From NCBI RefSeq assembly GCF_037943105.1, contig NZ_CP149803.1, forward strand, positions 186,001 to 250,000: DNA of 64,000 nucleotides. The letters run 5' to 3'. Below are positions 58,427 to 64,000 of this stretch, in pieces; position 1 is the first letter of the stretch; every line of letters begins with the position of its first letter. Both the position numbers and the translations under genes were made by a program. The stretch comes from Pseudomonas sp. TMP9 (GTDB lineage: Bacteria > Pseudomonadota > Gammaproteobacteria > Pseudomonadales > Pseudomonadaceae). The notes under the pieces were generated by a model that saw only the letters and a program-made list of their open reading frames with translations, had not been told where the DNA came from and did not search any database.

Positions 58427-59701
58427 TCAGAATCTATCAACAGAGTTATCCACAGAAACTGTGGGCAGCTGGGATTGGTATTCGGCGAGTAACAGCAAAT
58501 TGCGTGGGCTTTGTTGAGGCGTGCAGAAGGTGCCTAGGCGCACGGTGTAACCCTGCTCTTGCAGAAACAGGGCGCGGTCGAGCAGGAGCCAGAGTTCAAG
58601 TGGGCGGCGGAATAGGCCTCGTAGCAGTTCCAGATTGCGCACCTCTGCTAGCCGCTGCCAGCCCGTTTGTTCAAGCTGTTGCCAGTCATGCGCCATGGGT
58701 GCTGGCAGTTGCTTGAGTGCTGCTAGGTCTTTGCAGTAGTCGGTAAAGGACTTGCCCAGCCAAGCAGAGGGCAGCGATGGAGTGGGCAGGTATTCATTGA
58801 TGCCGCGAAGCTGGCGTTGTAATAGGTCGAAGGCCAGGCGTCGTGCCATTGATTGATCGCGCTGGCGGCGTACTCGCGCGCCAGCGGTAACGGTTTCGCT
58901 CAGGGGTAGGCCGAGGTCGTCGATGGACAGTTGCAGCGTTGAGGCTTGCGCGGTTGTCGACAGCGGCTGATAGGTCAGCGTGCTGATGCGGTTGTAGCAG
59001 CAGGGCGCGATAGCCAGTTGCCGGCAGCCGACCTGACTGGCGAGTTGCAGCAAGCGTGTGTGCAGTTCGCCGCACGCATGCAACGCCACAGGCGTGTGGT
59101 TTGCTTGCAGCTGCGTTGCGGCATCAGCGGCCATTACATCCTGCGCAACATGTACGGCCTTGATGCCAAGCTTATGGCTGAGTTGTTGGCCGGCAGCAAC
59201 CAGCTGCGGGTTGTATTCCAGGCAAGTCAGTGCGCCGCCGCTGTGTGCGAGCAAGCGGCCGAGGTGGCCTTTACCGGCGCACCAATCCAGCCAGTGTTGC
59301 GGTGTGTGGGTAAAATCTAGGCTGCGGGCAAACGCATCGATCTGCTGCTGTTTGCGCCCCGGTACGTCGGCGCGCGCACGCGCGGGCAAAACCGTTGCCG
59401 GGGAGCGCTGCAGCTCACCGACCTCACTCAGCCTGTAAGCCTGGGCGGCCAGTTGTGGGAAGGGCTCGGGTGCTGCTAGCAGGTGTGGCTGGGTATGCGC
59501 GGCTTCTGCGTGCGCCAAGCTTTGTGCTCGCAGCCAAGCGGCTAGCTGCGGGTGCGTAGTTTCCCAAGGCGTGTGCGGGTAATGCACAAAAGGTCTGGGC
59601 CGCCACAGCGTTTGGTGTTCACAGAGGAAGCTGTCGAGCGACTGAAAACGCTGCAGCAGATCAGCACTTTGCAGGATACGGGTGTGTGAGGTGGTGAGCA
59701 T
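58427..59701 (-). CDS. SAM-dependent methyltransferase-like protein
   Basis: A 424-residue protein with a central class I methyltransferase domain: HWLDWCAGKGHLGRLLAHSG (SAM motif I, about residue 138), LTCLEYNPQLV (motif II), TPVALHACGELHTRLL and QLAIAPCCYNRI. The AGKGHLG and HACGELH wording is that of the Methyltransf_32 type seen in GSTCD-like proteins; the substrate is unknown. Flanking N- and C-terminal helical regions are not recognised. It follows the ABC permease by 37 bases with a hairpin between. A perfect DnaA-box-like TTATCCACA lies in its last codons, probably by chance. Confidence 0.85.
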   Translation of the reverse strand: MLTTSHTRILQSADLLQRFQSLDSFLCEHQTLWRPRPFVHYPHTPWETTHPQLAAWLRAQSLAHAEAAHTQPHLLAAPEPFPQLAAQAYRLSEVGELQRSPATVLPARARADVPGRKQQQIDAFARSLDFTHTPQHWLDWCAGKGHLGRLLAHSGGALTCLEYNPQLVAAGQQLSHKLGIKAVHVAQDVMAADAATQLQANHTPVALHACGELHTRLLQLASQVGCRQLAIAPCCYNRISTLTYQPLSTTAQASTLQLSIDDLGLPLSETVTAGARVRRQRDQSMARRLAFDLLQRQLRGINEYLPTPSLPSAWLGKSFTDYCKDLAALKQLPAPMAHDWQQLEQTGWQRLAEVRNLELLRGLFRRPLELWLLLDRALFLQEQGYTVRLGTFCTPQQSPRNLLLLAEYQSQLPTVSVDNSVDRF

Positions 59702-59713
59702 GATGAGGCCTCA

Positions 59714-59735
59714 CCTGAGGGCGTTTGCCCTCAGG
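59714..59735 (-). repeat. Hairpin between the permease and methyltransferase genes
   Basis: CCTGAGGGC (59714-59722) and GCCCTCAGG (59727-59735) form a perfect 9-base stem with a four-base loop. No T run follows, so it may be a weak attenuator or an mRNA 3'-end structure rather than a full terminator. Confidence 0.65.
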
Positions 59736-59738
59736 CAA

Positions 59739-60509
59739 TCAGCGGCCTTGGCAGGCGTCGACGCGCAGCCAGCGTTCCAGCAGCTTGAAGCCGCGAACCA
59801 GCAGGAAGGCGATCAGCAGATAGAACATCCCTGCGGCGAAGAAAATCTCTACCGGCAAATAGGTGCGGGCGATGATGGTACGGGCCATGCCGGTGAGCTC
59901 TAGCAGGGTCACGGTGCTGGCGAGGGCGCTGGCTTTGAGCATCAGAATGACTTCATTGCTGTAGGCCGGCAGACCGATGCGCGCGGCGCGCGGCAAGACG
60001 ATATAAAACATGGTCTTGGCCCGCGACATACCTAGTGCGCGTGCCGCTTCTATTTCACCTGGCGGCACCGCCTGAATAGCGCCGCGTAAAATTTCAGCAA
60101 TATAGGCAGCGGTGTGCATCGTCATGGTCAGCACTGCGCACCAATAGGGGGAGCGCAGGTAGGGCCAGAGTGGGCCCTCGCGCACCGCATCGAACTGCGC
60201 CAAGCCGTAATACACCAAAAACAGCTGCACCAGCAGTGGCGTGCCGCGGAAGAAGAATATGTAGCCATAAGGCATGGCCCTGACATACCAGTGACGCGAT
60301 GAGCGGGCGATACCCATCGGGATGGCCAGGATCAAACCGGCAACAACTGCAATGCCCACCAATTCCAAGGTCAGCGCCGCACCTTTAGTCAGGCGCGGCA
60401 GCCATTTGATGATCACGTCCCAGTTGAGCGCGGTTAGGCCGGCCCACAGTGCATAAGCGATCAGTGCGAGGGCAATGGACCACGCGGCTATTTCCGTGCC
60501 TTTTTTCAT
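59739..60509 (-). CDS. Basic amino acid ABC transporter permease (HisM/AotM type)
   Basis: A 256-residue permease with five or so membrane segments and the HisMQ EAA loop GEIEAARALGMSRAKTMFYIVLPRAARIGLPAYSNE. IFFFRGTPLLVQLFLVYYGL is a standard N-terminal block. It pairs with the adjacent permease; start ATG 60509 overlaps that gene's stop and has AGGAG upstream. The substrate is probably arginine, ornithine, lysine or histidine, judged by the binding protein. Confidence 0.92.
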   Translation of the reverse strand: MKKGTEIAAWSIALALIAYALWAGLTALNWDVIIKWLPRLTKGAALTLELVGIAVVAGLILAIPMGIARSSRHWYVRAMPYGYIFFFRGTPLLVQLFLVYYGLAQFDAVREGPLWPYLRSPYWCAVLTMTMHTAAYIAEILRGAIQAVPPGEIEAARALGMSRAKTMFYIVLPRAARIGLPAYSNEVILMLKASALASTVTLLELTGMARTIIARTYLPVEIFFAAGMFYLLIAFLLVRGFKLLERWLRVDACQGR

Positions 60510-61201
60510 GAGGTGCTCCTGACAAAGCCACGGCTGGCGCGTTTTTCCAGGAAGTACATGCCGATCATCGCCAAGACGGTTAGGCCCAAGTAAATAAATG
60601 CCGCCACTAAGAAGAAGGTGAACGGCTCTTTGCTTGAGGTCACGGCGATTTGTGAGCGGCGCATGATTTCTTCCAAACCGATGACTGAGACCAGTGCAGT
60701 GTCCTTCATCAGGATCATAAACAGGTTGCCCAAACCGGGCAGGGCGATACGCCACATTTGCGGCAAGATCAGCCGCCAGAAGATCCGAGGTTTAGACATG
60801 CCCAGCGCCAGGCCCGCTTCGCGGTGGCCCTTAGGGATGGCCAGGATGGCACCACGAAATACCTCGGTGGCGTAAGCGCCGAAACAAATACCGAGGGCAA
60901 TGGTGCCGGCGGCGAAGGCGTTCAGCTCAAGGCTTTCAATGCCGAGCAGGTCCGCCAAGTTGCGCATCAATTGCACGGTGCCGAAATAGATCAGCAATAC
61001 CCAGAGCAGTTCGGGTATGCCGCGCACGATGGTCGAATAGGTGCCGCCAAGCCATTGCAGCGGCTTGTAGGGCGAAGTCTTGGCGAGCGCGCCGAGCAAA
61101 CCGAGCACCAGACCCAGGCACAGCGCGCTGAGCGCCAGCTTGATAGTCATCAGAGTGCCAGCAGCCAAGGCCGGGCCGAATCCGTAAAGGTCGAAAGTCA
61201 T
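60506..61201 (-). CDS. Basic amino acid ABC transporter permease (HisQ/AotQ type)
   Basis: A 231-residue permease starting MTFDLYGFGPALAAGTLMTIKLALSALCLGLVLGLLGAL, with VRGIPELLWVLLIYFGT and the EAA loop KGHREAGLALGMSKPRIFWRLILPQMWRIALPGLGN. It forms a heterodimer with the HisM-type partner. It starts 50 bases after the binding protein gene, with a strong stem-loop in that gap, suggesting lower expression than the binding protein. Confidence 0.93.
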   Translation of the reverse strand: MTFDLYGFGPALAAGTLMTIKLALSALCLGLVLGLLGALAKTSPYKPLQWLGGTYSTIVRGIPELLWVLLIYFGTVQLMRNLADLLGIESLELNAFAAGTIALGICFGAYATEVFRGAILAIPKGHREAGLALGMSKPRIFWRLILPQMWRIALPGLGNLFMILMKDTALVSVIGLEEIMRRSQIAVTSSKEPFTFFLVAAFIYLGLTVLAMIGMYFLEKRASRGFVRSTS

Positions 61202-61215
61202 AGAGGCTCAGAAGC

Positions 61216-61241
61216 CTGCGCCGCCCGGGCGGGCGACGCAG
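61216..61241 (-). repeat. Stem-loop after the binding protein gene
   Basis: CTGCG-CGCCCG (61216 onward) pairs with CGGGCG-CGCAG (to 61241), with single mismatches. No T run follows. It lies 10 bases after the solute-binding-protein stop and likely stabilises that message. Confidence 0.65.
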
Positions 61242-61251
61242 TGCCGGCAGC

Positions 61252-62004
61252 TTAGTAAATGCTGAACGGGAAGTACTTGTCGTTGATCTTCTTATACGTG
61301 CCGTCGGCGATGATTTCGGCCAGCGCGGTATTCAGCTTCTCGCGCAATGCATCACCTTTACGCACGGCAATACCGATTTTGTCGTTGTCGAAGACTGGAT
61401 CACCTTTGAATTCAAAGCTTTTACCGGCGTCACTCTTCAGCCATTCCCACTGCACGAAGGTGTCCGCGAGAATGCCATCAAGACGACCTGAGGACAGGTC
61501 GAGGTAGGCGTTTTCTTGGGTGTCGTACAGCTTGATATCGACTACGCCATCAAGGTTATCTTCCAGCCAGGTGCCGGCGATGGTGGCGCGCTGAGCACCG
61601 ATGACCTTGTCTTGCAGGCTGGCTTTGTCGGTTTTGAATTCGCCACCTTTAGGCGCTACGAACTGCAGTTTGTTGGTGTAGTAAGGTTCGGTGAAATCAA
61701 CCGCTACCTTACGCTCTTCGGTGATCGACATAGAGGCAATCAGGAAGTCGAACTTCTTCGCGTTCAGGGCTGGAATAATGCCGTCCCAATCCGACGTCAC
61801 TACTTCGCACTCGGCCTTCATCTTGGCACACAGGGCTTGGCCGATTTCCACGTCAAAACCACCGACCTGGCCACTGGCATCAATCAAGTTGAACGGCGGG
61901 TAGGCACCTTCGGTACCCAGTTTCAGTTTGTCAGCAGCGACGGCGCTGGTACCGAATGCCAGAGTGGCGGCAGCGGCCAGCAGGATTTTCTTGTAGTTAT
62001 GCAT
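61252..62004 (-). CDS. Periplasmic basic amino acid binding protein (HisJ/ArgT type)
   Basis: A 250-residue protein with signal peptide MHNYKKILLAAAATLAFGTSAVAA and mature start DKLKLGTEGAYPPFNLIDASGQVGGFDVEIGQALCAKMKAECEVV, which fits the family-3 signature. DFLIASMSITEERKVAVDFTEPYY is typical of lysine/arginine/ornithine/histidine binders, with the conserved disulfide pair in CAKMKAEC. It delivers substrate to the HisQM-type permeases encoded after it. The ATPase gene lies 18 bases upstream. Confidence 0.94.
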   Translation of the reverse strand: MHNYKKILLAAAATLAFGTSAVAADKLKLGTEGAYPPFNLIDASGQVGGFDVEIGQALCAKMKAECEVVTSDWDGIIPALNAKKFDFLIASMSITEERKVAVDFTEPYYTNKLQFVAPKGGEFKTDKASLQDKVIGAQRATIAGTWLEDNLDGVVDIKLYDTQENAYLDLSSGRLDGILADTFVQWEWLKSDAGKSFEFKGDPVFDNDKIGIAVRKGDALREKLNTALAEIIADGTYKKINDKYFPFSIY

Positions 62005-62022
62005 GCGTAGTTGCTCCGTGTA

Positions 62023-62796
62023 TTAGTGATTGCTGGACATGAATTGTTTGCAGCGTGCCGAGCTTGGGTTGTCAAAAACTTGCTCCGGGGAGCCTTGTTC
62101 TTCAACCAAACCCTGATGCAGAAACACCACTTCGCTGGACACTTGACGGGCAAAGCCCATTTCATGGGTGACCAGCAGCATGGTGCGACCTTCTTCGGCG
62201 AGCGCGCGGATCACATTAAGCACTTCTTGTACCATTTCCGGGTCGAGAGCCGAAGTCGGCTCATCAAACAGAATAACTTTCGGCTGCATGGCCAGGGTGC
62301 GCGCAATTGCAGCGCGCTGTTGCTGCCCGCCGGAGAGTTGATTCGGATAAACATGGCGTTTGTCGGCGATCCCGACCTTGTCCAGCAGCGCTTCGGCTAC
62401 CTCAATGGCCTCGGCCTTGGTCTGGCCAAGCACGCGACGCGGCGCCTCGATGATGTTGTCGAGCACGCTCATGTGCGGCCATAGATTGAAATTCTGGAAG
62501 ACAAAACCGATCTCGCTACGCAGGCGGTTGATCTGTCGGCTGTCGGCAGCGACCAAGTCACCATTCTTCGCGGCTTTTAGCTTGAGCTCTTCGCCGGCGA
62601 GGAATATCTGCCCCTTGTGTGGGTTTTCCAGCAGGTTGATGCAGCGCAGGAAGGTCGATTTACCGGAACCAGAAGAACCTAGAATGGAGATTACATCGCC
62701 ATCGCGCGCGGTGAGGGAGATACCCTTGAGCACCTCAAGGTCGCCGTAGCGTTTGTGCAAATTGCGAATTTCCAGCGCGGGCGTGGCCTCAGCCAT
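62023..62796 (-). CDS. Basic amino acid ABC transporter ATPase (HisP/AotP type)
   Basis: A 257-residue ATPase with Walker A LGSSGSGKST (about 37-46), Q loop GFVFQNFNLWPHMSVLDNI, signature LSGGQQQRAAIAR, Walker B VILFDEPTSALDPE and the switch THEMGFARQVS. The wording is HisP-like. It is first in a four-gene operon ATPase-binding protein-HisQ-HisM. About 265 bases separate it from tRNA-Phe. Two earlier conserved names (his or aot) are possible, so no symbol is given. Confidence 0.94.
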   Translation of the reverse strand: MAEATPALEIRNLHKRYGDLEVLKGISLTARDGDVISILGSSGSGKSTFLRCINLLENPHKGQIFLAGEELKLKAAKNGDLVAADSRQINRLRSEIGFVFQNFNLWPHMSVLDNIIEAPRRVLGQTKAEAIEVAEALLDKVGIADKRHVYPNQLSGGQQQRAAIARTLAMQPKVILFDEPTSALDPEMVQEVLNVIRALAEEGRTMLLVTHEMGFARQVSSEVVFLHQGLVEEQGSPEQVFDNPSSARCKQFMSSNH

Positions 62797-63015
62797 GGGG
62801 GGTCCTCTTCTTATCTGGAGTTCTAAGGCGTTGCGTTGCCGTCCCGGTGATGCGTCAAGCTAGCATAGCGATTCCCTCACAGCCAAGCCGTTTACCGGCC
62901 ATGGGGTGCTCGACCGATCATGCTGTCGCTTGGTTGCAGCTGGCTGTCGCGCAAGCACAATTTGAGTGCTGACAAGAGCCTTGGCAGGCCGCCCTGCCAA
63001 GAATTACGGGCAACA

Positions 63016-63052
63016 AAAAACCCCAAGGAATTTTGCTTCACTTGGGGTTTTT
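63016..63052 (-). terminator. Terminator of tRNA-Phe
   Basis: CTTGGGGTTTTT (63041-63052) and AAAAACCCCAAG (63016-63027) form a 12-base stem with a 13-base loop; on the minus strand the stem ends in a T run. It lies about 10 bases after the tRNA 3' end. Confidence 0.85.
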
Positions 63053-63061
63053 CGATATTCA

Positions 63062-63137
63062 TGGTGCCCGGGGACGGAATCGAACCGCCGACACGGGGAT
63101 TTTCAATCCCCTGCTCTACCGACTGAGCTACCCGGGC
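63062..63137 (-). tRNA. tRNA-Phe (GAA)
   Basis: A 76-base cloverleaf with acceptor GCCCGGG/CCCGGGC, D-arm AGCTCAGTCGGTAGAGC, anticodon arm GGGGATTGAAAATCCCC with anticodon GAA, T-arm GCGGTTCGATTCCGT region and an encoded CCA end. Confidence 0.97.
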
Positions 63138-63149
63138 TAACGGGGCGCT

Positions 63150-63178
63150 ATTAGACGGATTTGAGGGGTAGGTGTCAA
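63150..63178 (-). promoter_or_regulatory. tRNA-Phe promoter
   Basis: A perfect TTGACA (63178-63173) and TCTAAT (63155-63150), 17 bases apart on the minus strand, with a GC-rich discriminator before the tRNA start. An A/T-rich stretch (63186-63208) upstream could act as an UP element. Confidence 0.8.
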
Positions 63179-63238
63179 GCGTGGTTTTGAAAATATTTAA
63201 TTAATACGGGCGGTTAGGGCCGGGTGCGAGGTTTGCTT

Positions 63239-63266
63239 CCCGGATTACGCTGGGGGCTTATCCGGG
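63239..63266. repeat. REP-like palindrome, copy 1
   Basis: CCCGGAT and ATCCGGG arms surround TACGCTGGGGGCTT. The wording (CCCGGAT, GCT, ATCCGGGCTACG) resembles short extragenic palindromes widespread in Pseudomonas. A second copy lies 108 bases downstream. Confidence 0.65.
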
Positions 63267-63346
63267 CTACGGGATTTGGTGCGTCGCTGGGGTTATGGTT
63301 ATTGAGGGGCGTGCAGCGTGTGAGTTGCTTTGGTGTGCGGCGGCCT

Positions 63347-63373
63347 CCCGGATTTCGCTGGGGCTTATCCGGG
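63347..63373. repeat. REP-like palindrome, copy 2
   Basis: CCCGGAT and ATCCGGG arms surround TTCGCTGGGGCTT, one base shorter than copy 1 and otherwise nearly identical. It ends 29 bases before the yggX stop and could serve as a 3'-end structure for the mutY-yggX message. Confidence 0.65.
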
Positions 63374-63402
63374 AGATGTGGAGTGTTGTTAGCTGTAGCC
63401 GG

Positions 63403-63675
63403 TTACTCGCTAGGCGGGACATAACCTTCGGCTTGGGCGTATTCCTCGCCGGAGAGGAATTTGTCCATCTCGACTTGGAGGAATTTGCGGTCTTCAGCGT
63501 TCATCATGTTTAGGCGACGTTCGTTGATCAGCAAGGTTTGGTGCTTCTGCCATTCGCCCCACGCTTGCAGGGAGACGTTGTTGAAGATGTCTTCACCTTT
63601 GGCGCCTGGGTAGGGTGGGCGCTCAAGGCCGGCGAGCTCTTGTTTGTGTTTGCGGCATTGTACGGTGCGGGTCAT
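63403..63675 (-). CDS. yggX: Fe(2+)-trafficking / oxidative damage protection protein YggX
   Basis: A 90-residue protein beginning [24 protein letters not shown] with the conserved cysteine at residue 7, then [38 protein letters not shown]. YggX protects iron-sulfur clusters and is thought to help repair them after oxidative stress. It overlaps the mutY stop (ATGA), and MutY itself carries a [4Fe-4S] cluster, so the coupling makes functional sense. Confidence 0.96.
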   Translation of the reverse strand: MTRTVQCRKHKQELAGLERPPYPGAKGEDIFNNVSLQAWGEWQKHQTLLINERRLNMMNAEDRKFLQVEMDKFLSGEEYAQAEGYVPPSE

Positions 63676-64000
63676 GGCATTTCTCCGATGTTCGGGGTTG
63701 TTGCGAGTGCGTCGGCCGCGCGTTTCAGTAATTTCTTCACTGGCGCAGCAAGGCCCAGGCGCGGCGGGGTGGCGAGGTTATACCAGAGCCAGTCGGCCTC
63801 GGCCACGCTGGCCGGCGCGACGTCGACGTGGATCAGCCAAGGTTCAATGGCTAATTGGAAGTGGCTAAAGGTGTGGTTTAGCTCGGCTTGCGGCTGGCGC
63901 GTGCCGAGGTGCAAATTATGGCGGCTGGCCAGGCCGTCCAAGGCTGTTAGGTCGTCCAGTTCCGGCAGGCTCCACAGGCCGCCCCAGAGGCCGCTGGACG
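63672..64000 (-). CDS. mutY: A/G-specific adenine glycosylase, C-terminal part
   Basis: The frame is open from the right edge of the window to a stop at 63672, so only the last 109 or so residues are present. The translation [17 protein letters not shown] followed by [17 protein letters not shown] is the NUDIX-like C-terminal domain of MutY, which recognises 8-oxoguanine opposite the adenine to be removed. The catalytic helix-hairpin-helix and iron-sulfur cluster domain lie outside the window. Position before yggX is the standard mutY-yggX arrangement. Confidence 0.92.
   Translation of the reverse strand, partial: SSGLWGGLWSLPELDDLTALDGLASRHNLHLGTRQPQAELNHTFSHFQLAIEPWLIHVDVAPASVAEADWLWYNLATPPRLGLAAPVKKLLKRAADALATTPNIGEMP

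Noticed and set aside
58446..58454. Perfect DnaA box TTATCCACA
   Set aside because: A single copy inside the end of the methyltransferase coding sequence, without further boxes, AT-rich unwinding element or dnaA/dnaN/gidA neighbours; chance is the simplest explanation.

Overview
This 64-kb window is chromosomal core DNA from a gammaproteobacterium, almost certainly a Pseudomonas (or a very close relative). The evidence is the set and order of genes. cyaA, argH, algZ-algR-hemCD-hemX-hemY, algQ, an FKBP gene and algP are followed by hemB-ppk/ppx, trxA, rho, ubiD, 6S RNA-zapA, ygfB-pepP-ubiH, the dct cluster, rmlBACD, a basic amino acid ABC transporter, yggX and mutY. From memory this run is broadly collinear with the P. 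aeruginosa PAO1 region that lies between cyaA and mutY. No insertion sequence, integrase, phage gene or CRISPR array was seen.

Layout. 1-4.7 kb (minus strand): class I adenylate cyclase (runs off the left edge), small conserved proteins, a GNAT acetyltransferase and argH. 4.9-11 kb (plus): the AlgZ/AlgR two-component system, then the uroporphyrinogen III branch of heme synthesis. 11-16.7 kb: a DUF3833 lipoprotein, AlgQ, a periplasmic FKBP, the histone-like AlgP, an ABC-F protein and a small MscS channel. 16.9-23.6 kb: a mixed accessory stretch with a LysE exporter behind a structured leader, an SDR enzyme, a cytochrome c-FTR1 iron permease, a DUF188 protein, a thioesterase, ElbB and a sterol desaturase-like protein. 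23.8-28.6 kb: hemB-ppk behind an apparent PhoB-dependent promoter, convergent with ppx. 28.9-33.3 kb: trxA, rho with a long leader, and ubiD translationally coupled to a ferredoxin-fused flavin reductase-like gene. 33.4-40 kb: a quinone oxidoreductase-like gene, a FliL-like protein and an HlyD/RbbA/YhhJ-type exporter operon. 40.2-47.5 kb: EVE protein, a 43-residue membrane peptide, 5-FTHF cyclo-ligase, 6S RNA, ZapA and a small coiled-coil partner, YgfB, PepP, UbiH, a DUF4442 protein and a second ubiquinone hydroxylase. 47.6-54.2 kb: a complete C4-dicarboxylate TRAP system (dctM, Q, P) with its two-component regulators (dctD, B), a sigma-54 promoter and likely DctD sites. 54.3-58.2 kb: a broken chemoreceptor remnant, rmlBACD for dTDP-L-rhamnose, and tRNA-Thr. 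58.4-64 kb: a methyltransferase, a histidine/lysine/arginine-type ABC transporter, tRNA-Phe, yggX and the 3' part of mutY.

Most of the window is ordinary housekeeping DNA, and no clear new multi-gene system was found. The observations most worth checking are the Pho box with exactly spaced -10 upstream of hemB-ppk, the sigma-54 promoter and palindromes upstream of dctP, the chemoreceptor pseudogene, the structured leader of the LysE gene, the ubiD-linked ferredoxin-reductase fusion, and strong hairpins directly behind both solute-binding-protein genes.
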